Made by a program: the position numbers and the translations under genes. The notes under the pieces were generated by a model. It did not search any database. It saw only the letters and a list, made by a program, of their open reading frames with translations, and was not told the origin of the DNA. A DNA stretch of 64,000 nt from Arabidopsis thaliana (Eukaryota > Streptophyta > Magnoliopsida > Brassicales > Brassicaceae), in NCBI RefSeq assembly GCF_000001735.4, contig NC_003076.8:4960001-5024000 (forward strand). The letters are read 5' to 3'. This document shows positions 22,273-34,826 of this stretch, piece after piece; positions within the stretch are counted from its first letter, which is position 1; each line of letters starts with the position of its first letter.

Positions 22273-24144
22273 TCACCAATAATCGGAACAAGAACAAGAA
22301 CCTCCCTTGAACTGATGAAATCTATTTCTGTCTCTGATGATGATTTCTCGGTCATAGACCTTTGAAACAATCTTCATAGCCGAATGACAATCTCGACATA
22401 TCCTCAGATTCTTGAAGACAAGAAGAGGTGTACTCGGTTTTGTTTCCAGAAGCCCGAAACAGACAGCCAATTTCTCGCTGTGACAGCACAAAGCTTGCTC
22501 TTTTTCCTCCAAGTCACCCTCCGAATGTGAAACCAGGCCAGAGACATCAGGGACGTAGCCAGCTGATCTTATCCGTTCAATCACTTCATTCAACTTCAAG
22601 TAGATCTCTTTCGTTCTCGGATGTGATCTATCTCCTGAACTAAACCGATGTACTGAGTCATTAACATAAATGGAACTCAAACCAGGTATTTTTCTGATGC
22701 CTCGCTTTCTCAGACTTCCCCTTAACCCATCAGCAATGTCACTCCTTCCTTCTGCAACATACATGTTGGACATAAGTATTTGATACTCTGTGTTGCCTGG
22801 ACTCATCTGAATAAGCTCTCTTTTAATTCGTTCGGCTATCTCCACCTTTCCATGGACACTGCACGAGCCTAGAAGCGAACCGAGGACAACTTCATTCGGA
22901 GGCACTGGCATTTCCCTCATCAAGATCTCTGCTTCTTCAATAAGACCAGCTCGGCCCAAAAGATCTACCATACATGCATAATGGTCAACCTTAGGTTCCA
23001 AACCATAGAACCGGAGGCTGTGGAAACATCGCCACCCTTCATCTACTATCCCCGAGTGGCTGCAAGCACTTAAGACAGCAGTGAAGGTTAAGTCATCTGG
23101 CTTCACCTCTCTTATCATCTGTGGGAACATGTCAATCACCATTCTACCTTTCCCGTGCATTGCTAACCCGCTGAACAAAGCATTCCATGTCACCACATTC
23201 CTCTTACGCATCAATCTGAAGACGTTCATGGAAGAATCTATGTTTCCGCATTTAGCATACATATCAACCAATGCCGTTCCCACCATCACATCATCATAAC
23301 TTGCTTCCTCCCCCATCATCATTTCCTTCTTCAATGCATACACATGAACCCATCTTCCAACTACCAGATTTCCCGATTGAGCACAAGCCGATAGCATCGA
23401 GCAAAGAGTGACAAAGTTCAAACCATGCCCACATCTAAACACCATTTCTGCCAGAAGCTCCAATACTTCCCTTGTAAACCCAGCTCCCAAATACCCAGCA
23501 ACCATAACCGTCCAAGCAACAGCATTTCTCTCAGGCATTTCGTGAAAAACCTCTCTTCCTCTCTCTAACCCCTCCCATTTCACAACCGTGTCCAAAACCA
23601 CCGTCCATGAAACAACGCTCTTCTCCTCTAACTCCTCGAAAATACGTTTGACTTCACTCACAAGCCCACATTTCCCATACATATCCATCAAGGCATTACA
23701 AACCTTTACACTAGTCAAAACCCCCATCTTTACAGCAACCCCATGTCCTTGTTGAGCGAAACCCAAATCCTCCAGCTTGGCACACACGCCAAACAAACAA
23801 ACTACAGAAACATCATCAATCTCTACTCTTTTCCTTCTCATTTCCACGAAGAGCTTCATCGAATTAACCAACAATCCATACCGAGAAAAAGAGGATAACA
23901 AAGTGGTCCAATCCACATTGTCTTTTTCTGAAAGAGGAATTTCGTCGAACAGTTTCTGGGCAGTAACCATTTCACCAGAGGAAGCATAAAACTGAAATAG
24001 CGCATTGCTAAGATACGACCTGGGAGCTTTCTTCAATCCAGAAGTGGTTAAAACGGCGTGCAATTCCTTGCCGGGACGGAGAAACGAACGGTGAGCGCAA
24101 TGTCGGAGAAGGAGACGAACTTTTTGGTAGGATAAGCATTTCAT
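22273..24144 (-). CDS. DYW-class PPR protein, 623 aa (AT5G15340-like)
   Basis: Intronless ORF with PLS repeats from about residue 40 (SNALFQFYASSGEMVTA, CNALMDMYGKCGLVSEV, GTALVDMYAKCGNID), E and E+ regions (PPNEVVLGSLLGSCSVHG, SIYVNDSVHRFSSGDRSHP), then a DYW domain. The deaminase-like zinc motif is visible as HSEKLAVCFGLL and CRDCHSAMK, and the protein ends exactly in DYW (SCSCSDYW). DYW proteins carry out C-to-U editing of organellar transcripts. The domain looks complete, with the HSE glutamate and both CxxC cysteines. The N-terminus is basic, fitting organelle import. Target site unknown from sequence. Confidence 0.94.
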   Translation of the reverse strand: MKCLSYQKVRLLLRHCAHRSFLRPGKELHAVLTTSGLKKAPRSYLSNALFQFYASSGEMVTAQKLFDEIPLSEKDNVDWTTLLSSFSRYGLLVNSMKLFVEMRRKRVEIDDVSVVCLFGVCAKLEDLGFAQQGHGVAVKMGVLTSVKVCNALMDMYGKCGLVSEVKRIFEELEEKSVVSWTVVLDTVVKWEGLERGREVFHEMPERNAVAWTVMVAGYLGAGFTREVLELLAEMVFRCGHGLNFVTLCSMLSACAQSGNLVVGRWVHVYALKKEMMMGEEASYDDVMVGTALVDMYAKCGNIDSSMNVFRLMRKRNVVTWNALFSGLAMHGKGRMVIDMFPQMIREVKPDDLTFTAVLSACSHSGIVDEGWRCFHSLRFYGLEPKVDHYACMVDLLGRAGLIEEAEILMREMPVPPNEVVLGSLLGSCSVHGKVEIAERIKRELIQMSPGNTEYQILMSNMYVAEGRSDIADGLRGSLRKRGIRKIPGLSSIYVNDSVHRFSSGDRSHPRTKEIYLKLNEVIERIRSAGYVPDVSGLVSHSEGDLEEKEQALCCHSEKLAVCFGLLETKPSTPLLVFKNLRICRDCHSAMKIVSKVYDREIIIRDRNRFHQFKGGSCSCSDYW

Positions 24145-25183
24145 AAGATTAAGCTCGTCCCTTTAGTCCTATAACTGATAGAATCTTAGAGCTATGGCGT
24201 TAGATCTCTGCCTTCGACGGTTCTAACTTCTCGTGAGTTCAATTTTCCCGGGAAACAAACAGAAAATCTGGGCTCTTAAATACACTTCACGCGCCTTGAT
24301 GAGAAATTTAGAGCGCGTGGGATAATGTTTTTATCTTTTGTCCAGTACAACATAAGTGACATAATAAAAGTTTTGGTTTTGATCTGCAAGGATGCAATGA
24401 TTCAAATAGAAACTAGATTACTCACAACTACATATTTTTGATTAGAGGACGTTTCTGGTGATGAAACCTGATGTCACTAACTATATCCACATTTGGTAAA
24501 GGTCGTTAACATCTAAATTATCACTGACAAAGACAAATAAATACCAAAACAATAAAAGTAAAATAGGTTTGTCCAGAGTCTTCATTTCATCAATCTACAA
24601 TTCTCCACGTCCCCACCGATCAATCAACATCATCATTTTAGATTCGTTTAGGGGTCCATATTAAATTTACGCGTATTCTTAAAAACCCTCCCAAGCAAAA
24701 TTCAAACATAAATACATACACGTATCTAAGTATTTTTCAAACATAATTTAATCCAATTTGGTAAGAAGATTTGACAGCTTTATGAAAAGGACATGTGGTG
24801 GTTGCTACAATACGAACAATCACAGATAAAATCACATGGAACAGATATGCCAAAATACGTCAAAGAGAAATTAATCCACAGATAATCCGAATACAATGAC
24901 TCTCCTATGTTCAACAACTGATCCACAGCTCATTCACTTCCAACAAAGCAAGAATTTTGAGATTTTTTTGCATCTTAAGAAAATTTCAGTAATTTAATTT
25001 CTCAAATAAATCAAATACAATCTTTCTTTAACAATCAATTCAAAGGCAAAAGATTAAAGGAAAACCAACAATCCAACATTACAAAGAGAAAAGAGAAACT
25101 CAACTAAATTAAAAAGGTTTCCCTGAAAAGAATTTTTGAGGTCGGTTTCGATTCAACTAAAGAACTTTGAAGACTGGTGACTA
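24145..25183. other. intergenic between PPR gene and ENODL17
   Basis: Upstream region of the PPR gene (left) and 3' UTR of ENODL17 (right). AT-rich, no ORF or repeat of note. Confidence 0.6.
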
Positions 25184-26154
25184 CTACCACATCCTTGAGA
25201 TCACATCCCACATTGCAGGGAAAGCGAATAGAGATACCGGAATCATGAATTGAGCGAGACCTGTGACCATTGAAACCGATCCAATGTTCTTGACAGGTGC
25301 AGATTTTGGTGGAGGAGGAAGCTTCTCTACTTTAACAGATAGCTTCATGCCACCGTAACATCCACCCTTTCCGTCGAGAAGGTAGTAATGCTTGGTCTGG
25401 TTGAGAGTGACAATGTCTCTCCCAGCTCCACGTGTCCAGTTGCGTATTGGGTGGTCGGCGATACATCCTTCATAGTCAGTCTTGTTCACTTCAAGAATAT
25501 TGTGCTGGTTTCTGTCGAACACGAAATCTGACAAAAAGAAGAGACCATAAAAACATTAGTCCAAAGATTTGACACATTTTTGATTTGAAACAAGATCTTT
25601 CAGCTGAAACGAGTAAGAGATTGAGCTATAATGGAAATGTCTAATTCAAGATTTCAGCTTTTAACTCAGTGGGACACTGTATATTAGCAGACAGAACAAG
25701 AGACAGAGGAATGTTCTCAGAGTCTCATTCAAGACAACCTTAAGAGTGTGTTCTAACCAGATCTGGACTAATTAGGAAACAATTTTAAAAACCTGTCTGT
25801 TTAATTTATGACCTTTAAAGATTTTGAAGGAGCATTGTAGAAGAAACTAGGAAAGAGAAGAGCTTTGGTATGAAAAAGATGAAAACTTTGAAACGATTAC
25901 CAGATTCAAAACGAAGCCCGTTTGAAATCAGATCTAATATAAACAGATCCGAGAAAGAAGAGATAAAGAGAGAACATACAGAGCCAGTCTCCGAGGTAGA
26001 AATGCTTGCCCTGAGCCCAGATGGTGTAGTTAATGTTGGGGTTCCAAAACTTGTTCTCGCCGACTGTATACTTCTTGGCCGTCACTCCTGGCATCGGCGC
26101 CGCCATTAGAAAAGCTAGCACAACCGCCGTAATCAGCACCGTGAATCTCGCCAT
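25184..26154 (-). CDS. ENODL17: early nodulin-like phytocyanin ENODL17
   Basis: Two exons (26154-25980 and 25527-25184) give 172 aa. Signal peptide at residues 1-26 (hydrophobic ITAVVLAFLMAA ending GVTA). The phytocyanin domain follows: KYTVGENKFWNPNINY, W-A-x-G-K-H-F-Y-L-G-D-W, FVFDRNQHNILEV, the first disulphide Cys in YEGCIADHPI, and the second in GGCYGGMKL. The usual copper-ligand His and Met residues are absent, as in other ENODLs, so it probably does not bind copper. A short Pro/Lys linker (LPPPPKSAPVKN) leads to a hydrophobic C-terminus consistent with a GPI-anchor signal. It should be an apoplastic plasma-membrane-anchored glycoprotein (N-x-T sites present). Confidence 0.93.
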
Positions 26155-27226
26155 TTTTTTCTCTCTAACTAAACTCTCTCTCTCTCTCTCTATAGATGTT
26201 GTAAGTTGCGCAATTTGTGATTTAGAGAGATGGACTAGTGGGTTTATTTATGTTTGTGAAAATATTAATAGCCCATTTTTTTATTTCCTTTTTCAACCTC
26301 TGTTTAGTGAGAGTACTGAATATATTAATCAATAACTTTCTAAAAATATAACAAAACTCAAAAATTATGTTTAACCGCGTTTTCTTTTTCCACGGTGGAA
26401 AGACTTTTGGTGCAAAACGTATTTGAAAATTAACACTTATATATATTTTTCCTATTAACAGAGCTATGTATGAATTTGTATAGCTTAGCTTAAATTAAAT
26501 AATTTATTTTCAAACATAATAATTCTCAGATTATGGAAAAATACAGTCAAGGTTGAGCTGACAAAAAAGCAATGCTTTAGTTTAAAGAAATCCAGACATA
26601 TCCAGAACATCACGCTCTCTCTCTATGTCTAATAACATTATTTTATTCTTTTTCAAAAAAACTTTGTTATACACTTAATATTTTTATTTGAAAATTATCA
26701 ACAGATTATACGCTTTTTGCATGTGATGATGGATATATATGGTTTTCAATGAACGTTCCACACTTTTGTTCTCTGCCTCTCATTGGTTCCTTGATTTTCC
26801 GAGTCACATTTATGGGTTTAATTTTCTTCACGGAAAATTGGATTATTCTTATAACAATTTTGAACTGGATTTTGAAGTGGGCTTTAAATTTTTTGTTACT
26901 AAAGGTCTATGAGCCTAAAGGTCTATGAGCCCATATGTTACGTATATGAATATGATCCTTTTGGTTATCCAAGCTAACCCGAGGAAACCAGTACCCGGTT
27001 ATTTCGGTTAGAGAAGAATCAGAAAGGCTTTGAAATATGAAATGATGATGATCAATAGCAAATAGCTATCGTGTTATTGTTGTCAGTGGAGTAAATACAA
27101 AAGCTAGTAGTAGGATTCAACTTCTTAGAGCTTTGTCGAGATGGATTAGGCAAATATAATAGCTCATTGTAACTTTATTTATATGCATTAAGGGATAGAA
27201 GAAGAAAAATCAAATGACTCTATATT
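26155..27226. other. ENODL17 leader, promoter and flank
   Basis: CT repeats (26161-26200) form the ENODL17 5' leader. Further out is AT-rich DNA. A perfect 16-bp direct repeat (AAAGGTCTATGAGCCt/c, two copies) sits at 26901-26932. No gene seen. Confidence 0.55.
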
Positions 27227-28900
27227 TTTTTTTTTTTTTTTGCTAAGAATGTAAATATTCATTTCACAATGAAAATTAAGGTTACACAAGAAAACATAAC
27301 CAAATTTATGGTCCCATGCCAAAAAAGTTTAAAAAACATGGAAGCATACACATTCTTGATCAAAACTTCGATTCAATCCGTAAACAAACAAATGCCTTTG
27401 GAAGAAGAAAGAATTGAAACAAGATCTAAAGAATCCCTAAAGTGTAGCTGGGAAGAGAAACAAGAGTGAAAGAGAGAACAAGGCAGCGAAGAGCTTGATG
27501 ATAAGCGAGTAGGTCGTCCTTTCAACGACAGCCCGAGCCGAGAGATCAACTGCGGAACTACACGAGCAAAATGAGGCAGGCAATGCTTACCACTATACCA
27601 AGTTCCTCCTGAAGTCAGTAGCACGTGCATAGCAACATCATATTCTCAAAATGCCATACTAGCATCACCAGTCGCAAGATCAAACACCAAGACTACCTAA
27701 CCTTTTTCGAAGCTTAACACGCAGCTAACACTAATCCGAAGCAGTGAGCAGAAGCGCAGACATTAATGCAACAAGGAAGCAATAAACTTGGATGCCAAAG
27801 CAGAAAACAAGTGCGACATGTCTTGGAGATGCGAGGAGTTACTAAAGGCGCAAGCGATCTGAGGCAGTCCAAACCTTTGATCAAGCGAAGCCTTAAAACT
27901 CCATCCTAGACGAAACTAACAAGAAACAATTGCAGAAGCAAAACAAGTCTCGGACAATACTCATTCTTCATTGTCTCGTCCCCACCTTTGGCTTGGGAGA
28001 TGAGCTGAATAAAGTGGTCAAAAGGGGACTCGCAAAAGTCAGAGAAGCCGGCTCGAACAACAAGCCACACCAACAGACACACAATGAACTGAACAAGACC
28101 CCCAGTGAAGACAAGAGCTAGAGAACGACACAACCAGAGGTTGAAACCTAAGCACAGACAGTCGCCGCTAACACAACAACAAGCGACAGAGAACAACACC
28201 TACAGGAGCACGCGTTTATCCAGGGAAACCAACGACTCTTTCAAAGCGGAGGGAGAAAAAACTAACCGAGTGAAGACATGAAGCAGGCACAGAAGAGAGG
28301 AGAGCAAAGCTTTCCAATGTCGGACAGAGCATAATACGCCCCACCGAGCCACAACCATTGGAGATCCGCCGCACGCCAAAGGAAAGAGAGACTAGATCTG
28401 GGAGACCATACTGCTCAAACCACTTGCCAGAACAGGACCTAACCACCACTTGAAACGAGACAAGCAGAAACGTCGTCGAAAACAACGCGTAGAGTAAACC
28501 ACCGAGAACCACCGTAGGGAGCCTCACAAAAGCTCAGATGCTGTCCACGAGCAATCTAGAGGAAGAGCGAGACCGCCGGGAAGGTGACAATCACCGTCCT
28601 CACCGATAGGACCAAGACAAGTCGACGCCTTATCAACCGCAGGAAGCACCACCGAAGACCTCACCACACAACTCGATCGTCAAACTCGTCAAATCGCCGA
28701 TTGGAAAGGGCCAAACCGGCGAACGGAGAAACACATGGGCCCTCTCACGACCACAGCGAGGAGCGCCGGTGGCCGGAGAGGCGGAATCGATAAGAAACTA
28801 GGGTTTCAAAGATGAAAATCGCCTTGGTTGAGAGAGATTGGGGGCGCGTTGGGTCACGCGCGGGATCGATTCGTGTTCCATATCAAAATGACTCTATATT
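27212..28900 (-). mobile_element. noncoding poly(A) retroposon with 15-bp target duplication
   Basis: A 1.66-kb block (27227-28885) is bounded by a perfect direct repeat AAATGACTCTATATT at 27212-27226 and 28886-28900. Directly inside the left copy is a run of T, i.e. a poly(A) tail on the minus strand, so the element reads right to left. Base composition is sharply more GC-rich than its surroundings, especially its 5' part (28,550-28,870, rich in CGCC/CCGG). The minus strand has only short ORFs (97, 103 and 85 codons) with no reverse-transcriptase or endonuclease motifs. Structure (poly(A), target duplication, no coding) fits a LINE-mobilised noncoding retroposon such as the Sadhu family, or an internally deleted LINE. 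Its length exceeds the ~0.9 kb I associate with Sadhu, so the family is not settled. Confidence 0.85.
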
Positions 28901-31346
28901 GATATCATAAAAAGTGAGTTGCTCAATGATAATAACCCAATTACATGGGTTGTACAATGTCATAAGTTATATAATCTAAGGTTTGTTAATTCTCAATATA
29001 ATGTACATGGAAAAGAATGATACATATTTTGATTACGCAATTCATTGTCGAATAATGGAAACCTTTTTTGCATTTGAGAAATGGTGGACAAACATGTCGA
29101 AGAGAATAAGATCTCCCATTTAAAGTAGGTTTACAAGCTGCAAACTCACTTCAAAATTCCAACTGATCATCCTCAAGTCCATCTTTTACAATTCATATCC
29201 ATTTGAGTGGAGCTAGGATTAGTATCACGTCAAGGTTGGTTTCGATGAAGTGTCATGGATCAATTCGTTCTAGTATTTTTTTGAAGTCAATTTTCTCAAT
29301 GTCTCATATTTAAGGCTATGATTGCAAAACTTAACAGCTCAATTAGGTGAACTATATATCAATGAGTCAATTACTTGAACGATATTGATTTTCAAAAGCA
29401 GATTTTGTTTTTAATAAAAAAAATCAATATTACAATTTAAATGGTAACACCTAAGCTTGCTTCTATATAATTATTAATATTTCTATTTTTACGATGATAT
29501 ATTATTCAAAAGCAATAGATAAATTAAATTTTATTAGCATATACTATTTGGAATTTTATTATTGGACTCGAGATACTTTTAAAGAATCAAAGTTGTTGTA
29601 GATGATGTAATCTTGGTTTTCTAGCATAATCAAGGGACGTGATCCTGTTTCTTATGAGCTTTTCAATGCGTGTTACTAGTTGAGAGCTTTTGGAGACTCC
29701 ATTTTGATGTATACGTCCATTTTGATGTATACGATTGTTCTTTTTACGTAAGAAAAATGTTACTTGAAAGCAGAGTTTAAAGAGGATGTCATTGAATTGG
29801 TGGAATTGATGTAATTTTTCCATGTTATATTTATGGTTTATTTTCATCAGTTCCAAAAAGAAAAAGAAAAAAAAACAATGGATGCCAACTTTTTTACAGT
29901 TGGCATCTACTATCAATATAATAAATATAATTTATTGTAAACTTTTTATTAAAATAAATTATTATGACAATTGATATACACATTTTATAATTTCTGAATT
30001 TTGTTATGAGTCTGTGACAAGCTATTTCCCTTGCCAAAGAGACTAATAGGTGATTAAATCTTTGGATTTGAAGTGCTATTAAGAAAATGATACTGAAAGT
30101 TTGGTGTTCATATGTTTATTATATCAACTTGACAAAAGAAATAATATATGTAACGGCCTTTGACTTGCGCAGGGTACATATGTAAATTTGACCGATCATA
30201 TATCCTTCCCATTGTTTTTTTAAAAGTTGTTCCTCACCCAAAGTTTCTCGTAATTATATGAAGAACCCTTTTAGTGTTGAATTATTCACAGTTATGACCA
30301 CAAACTTCTAAATAATCCATATTTCTCTTACAAAATTAATTGTGAAATTAACCACAAACGAAACGATCTCTTTCATTTTAGTGTAGATGGAAGAGTAAAT
30401 TATTATGTTTTTAAACAAGACGAAATAAAATTTGTATAATGTATATGAAATTGGGTTAATTAGAGTAATAACAAAAATATGAGCTTCAATTGTAAAACAA
30501 AAATTGGGTTTTTTCTTGTTTTTTTTAAGTTTTGAGAAACAAGAAACCTTTTGCTCTTCTTCTTCTCGGAGAAGTTAAAACTTAAAAAACATACCATCTA
30601 TGTGACTGTGAATGTGATCGACTCCTCTCGTTTCAATTTTGCGGTAAGGTTCTTCTTCTTCGTCAGAGTTTTTTTTTCTCTTATCTCTCAAAAAGGCGTT
30701 AACTTTCTATAGATTCATGAACAGAGAGCCTCTCTGTATCGTCTCTCGTCACTCTCATGTTTGCTGCTCAAATTTCTCAGTCTGTGTTCCTTTTTCTTCG
30801 TTTTAGGGTTTTTATTGATCGGAACTTGTTTATTTTCAGTCACATTTGCCTGCTCAGCTGAAATATAGCCTTAGCACAACCCACAGAAGCAGCCCAACTC
30901 TCTCTCTCTCTGTGCTGTTTTCTTGCTTGTGAGTAACTTTTTTTGCTTTCCTCTGTTACATTTTTATGCATTTTCTCCTTCATTCTCTTGTGAATTTTTG
31001 GTTTCTTGGACCTGATGAGTGAACTCGCATTAAAGTTTGAAACTTTTAATGGTTTTGCACATTTTTCATGGCTTTACATCGTTTTTGTTCTTAGCATTCG
31101 TTGTTGTTGGTTAAGACTTACGACCCAAAAAGCTGAAACTTTCTCAAGTTATTAGCTTGCACTGAGGAAATGATCTTAACTTTGAAAGCTGAAACATTCT
31201 CTAGGTATTAGATTGGATTTTGTTTTAGAAAGCAGCTAATCTCTTTCTCGAAATTGAAATTGCATTCATCTAAAGTTGACACATTGATTATATTGGCAGG
31301 TTTGTTGTTTGAAGAGAGTGTTAGATACATAAACTTTACTGCAGAA
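28901..31346. other. gene-poor AT-rich region and DRM1 leader
   Basis: AT-rich with short ORFs. A minus-strand 109-codon ORF (29587-29916) contains an 18-bp tandem repeat (29699-29734) and homopolymer-encoded Phe and is not a convincing gene. A perfect 10-bp inverted repeat (GATGCCAACT/AGTTGGCATC) lies at 29881-29907. From about 30,540 the CT-rich sequence with exon-like pieces is probably the spliced 5' UTR of DRM1. Confidence 0.5.
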
Positions 31347-34300
31347 ATGGTAATGTCACATATCTTTCTTATCTCTCAGATACAAGAAGTTCTGGAAATG
31401 AATATGATAAGAGTTTGATTTTTCTTTGTGTGTGCAATGTTTCGTTAGGTGGAACATGGTGATAGTGATGATGTGAATTGGAATACAGATGATGATGAAC
31501 TTGCGATTGACAATTTCCAATTTTCTCCATCTCCTGTACATATATCTGCAACCTCGCCAAACTCTATTCAAAATAGAATCTCCGATGAGACGGTGGCTAG
31601 CTTTGTCGAGATGGGATTTTCAACTCAAATGATTGCTAGAGCAATTGAAGAAACCGCTGGTGAGTTTATCTATGATAGTGTTCTTTGAGATATGCATTTC
31701 CGAATTCTGTCAATCAATCAAATTCTGTTAATAATTTGCAGGAGCAAATATGGAACCTATGATGATTCTTGAAACTCTCTTTAACTATTCGGTGAGTTTC
31801 CTATTTGCTCAATCTGTCATGTTACTTATGGTTTTCTATTTTTTCGCTTGTGGTTAAAATCTCTTGACACTCCATTCTCTGTTTCTTTGTATAGGCAAGC
31901 ACTGAAGCTAGTTCTTCGAAATCGAAAGTTATCAATCATTTTATTGCTATGGGGTTTCCTGAGGAACATGTGATAAAAGCTATGCAAGAACACGGTAATT
32001 CTCTTTGTTCTTTTTTTCTAGGACTTGGAAACTTTAATGAGGTTTTATGATCTTTCCTTGATAATGTACAGGAGATGAAGATGTGGGAGAGATCACGAAT
32101 GCACTTCTAACTTATGCGGTAAGTAAACCCTAAAATTAAATTGCATATTGCATAAGAATATAAGATGTCGTTTAATAGAATGTTGTTACTGTTTTTCTAG
32201 GAGGTTGACAAATTACGTGAATCAGAGGACATGAACATCAACATTAATGATGATGATGATGATAATCTCTATTCCTTGTCATCAGATGATGAAGAGGTAT
32301 ATAAATTGTTTTTTCCAAGTTTCAGACCTTTGCTATGCTAACATTCCTGCAGATTCTCTTACTTCCAATGCATTGCCATGTCTTACATTTTAAGAAGTAG
32401 GTTGTGTACGTTGTATTCTTATCTGTTTTGGAAATGACAGGATGAACTAAACAACTCCTCCAATGAAGATAGAATCTTGCAAGCGTTGATCAAAATGGGC
32501 TATTTGAGGGAAGATGCTGCTATAGCTATAGAGAGATGTGGTAAAACGTTTACATGAAGATAATATATCTCTTATCTTTCTGTTTAAATCTGCAAGAAGT
32601 TTACATGCATTCCTCTCGCATAGATCCAATTAGCTAGCGTCCTTGCAAAGTATTCATGTTTCTTCTCAAACGTTTCAGGAGAAGATGCAAGTATGGAAGA
32701 GGTGGTAGACTTCATTTGTGCAGCTCAGATGGCACGGCAGTTCGATGAGATTTATGCAGAACCTGACAAGAAAGAGGTAATAACTCTAAGTCTCTTGTAG
32801 AACCTAAGACACCCATCAAATTTATTATTGAATTATCCTTCTGCAATTCTTGTCAGTTTGATGAGACGGCTCCGGTTGTCTACTTTAAAATTGTGTTATT
32901 GATTAACTTCGTCATATACTTGGATTAAGTAGGGCTGTGATCAATCGATGAGAATTAGTTTTTTGCTCATATGTTTGAAGGATTTAGTCTATCCAGACCT
33001 CTAGGGTTTTCCTGTAACCTGTATGTTGTTAACTTTATTCAGAACTTCAATTTTTGATTTCGTAATCCATTCCATTGTTCTGTGCCAGATGCATTATTTG
33101 GATTGTTGTAGGCTTGTAGCTATTAACTATAGTTTTCAAATTAGAAAAGCTCTTTGGATTGTGAATTTGTGATCTTTGCCATCTTTTTACCTTGGTCAGT
33201 CTGATTGATGATGGATGATATACATGTCTCTGGATTTCATTGGTCTTACCTATTATTGACCGTTTCTGTTTTTGATTGGACTAGAGATGCTTTGGTTTAA
33301 GATGGCACTTTGATTTCTTGTCGTAGTTCTACTCGGTGTTTCACTAACTTACTGATGTTACTAATACTGTTCTGTTTCTAATCATCTTTGCATTTATACA
33401 ATTCTTCCTCAAGCCTCTTTAAATGTTTTTTGCCTGTGTTGATTGGGATTCAGCCTTTCTGTCAGACTATTGTATCTATCATGTCACTTAACATGTTTTT
33501 ACTTCAGTATGCTGCTCTTGTTCTTGGTAGACTTCATTTGTGTTTTGTTACTGTGTGTGGCTAAATAGAAGAACTTACCAAAAACGCACTGAACCTTGAC
33601 TTTTTGACTGGTGCAGCTTATGAATAACAACAAAAAAAGGCGAACATACACTGAGACACCAAGAAAGCCGAACACGGACCAGCTCATCTCTCTACCAAAA
33701 GAGATGATTGGGTTTGGTGTCCCTAATCATCCCGGACTTATGATGCACAGACCAGTCCCAATTCCGGATATTGCTCGTGGCCCGCCCTTCTTTTACTATG
33801 AGAACGTTGCTATGACACCAAAAGGTGTTTGGGCCAAGATCTCCAGCCACTTGTACGACATCGTTCCTGAATTCGTGGATTCAAAGCATTTTTGTGCCGC
33901 TGCAAGAAAGAGGGGGTATATCCATAATCTGCCAATCCAGAATAGGTTTCAGATTCAACCTCCACAACACAATACCATCCAAGAAGCCTTTCCATTGACC
34001 AAGCGATGGTGGCCTAGTTGGGATGGGAGAACGAAGTTGAATTGTCTGTTGACTTGTATTGCCAGTTCTAGACTCACAGAAAAAATACGCGAAGCTCTTG
34101 AGAGATATGATGGAGAGACACCTCTAGATGTTCAAAAATGGGTTATGTATGAATGCAAAAAGTGGAATTTGGTTTGGGTAGGTAAAAACAAGCTTGCCCC
34201 GCTGGACGCAGATGAGATGGAAAAGCTTTTAGGCTTCCCGAGAGATCATACTCGAGGAGGAGGTATCAGCACAACTGATCGCTACAAGTCTTTAGGGAAC

Positions 34301-34826
34301 TCGTTTCAGGTATGTTACTTATATCAGTTCAGCTTTTGGTTTGAAAGGTGTTTGGGGTTCTAAACTCAGTTGTGTTTTTATATGCAAGGTTGATACAGTT
34401 GCTTATCACTTGTCTGTGCTTAAGCCTCTGTTCCCAAATGGAATCAACGTCCTGTCACTCTTCACGGGCATTGGTGGTGGAGAAGTTGCACTCCATCGAC
34501 TCCAAATTAAGATGAATGTTGTTGTGTCTGTGGAGATTTCAGATGCGAACAGAAACATATTGAGAAGCTTTTGGGAGCAGACGAATCAAAAGGGTATCCT
34601 GAGAGAGTTTAAAGATGTTCAAAAGCTAGACGACAATACGATTGAGCGGCTTATGGACGAGTACGGAGGATTCGACTTAGTCATAGGAGGAAGTCCGTGT
34701 AACAATCTTGCCGGAGGCAATCGCCATCATCGGGTCGGTCTTGGAGGAGAGCACTCGTCACTCTTCTTCGACTATTGTAGGATTCTCGAGGCTGTTCGTC
34801 GCAAAGCACGACATATGAGGAGATGA
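31347..34826 (+). CDS. DRM1: domains-rearranged DNA methyltransferase DRM1
   Basis: Ten coding exons: 31347-31349 (the ATG alone), 31449-31659, 31742-31791, 31895-31994, 32072-32118, 32201-32296, 32441-32540, 32679-32776, 33617-34309, 34389-34826; about 611 aa. Three UBA-like modules come first (VASFVEMGFSTQMIARAIE, VINHFIAMGFPEEHVIKAM, ILQALIKMGYLREDAAIAIE), then the permuted catalytic half. C-terminal motifs VI-X (RKRGYIHNLPIQNR, KSLGNSF) precede motifs I-V: VLSLFTGIGGGE (SAM site), VEISDANRN, the catalytic Pro-Cys in GGSPCNNL, and LFFDYCRIL at the end. This order defines DRM enzymes. They perform de novo cytosine methylation in RNA-directed DNA methylation; DRM2 is the main Arabidopsis enzyme and DRM1 a minor paralogue. 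The chromosome context favours DRM1. Confidence 0.94.

Noticed and set aside
27373-28793. Several 60-103-codon ORFs on both strands
   Set aside because: They lie within the retroposon, differ in frame and show no recognisable protein domain.
29587-29916. 109-codon minus-strand ORF with repeated IHQNG
   Set aside because: The Phe run comes from a poly(A) tract and the repeat from an 18-bp duplication; no domain, no start context, AT-rich surroundings.
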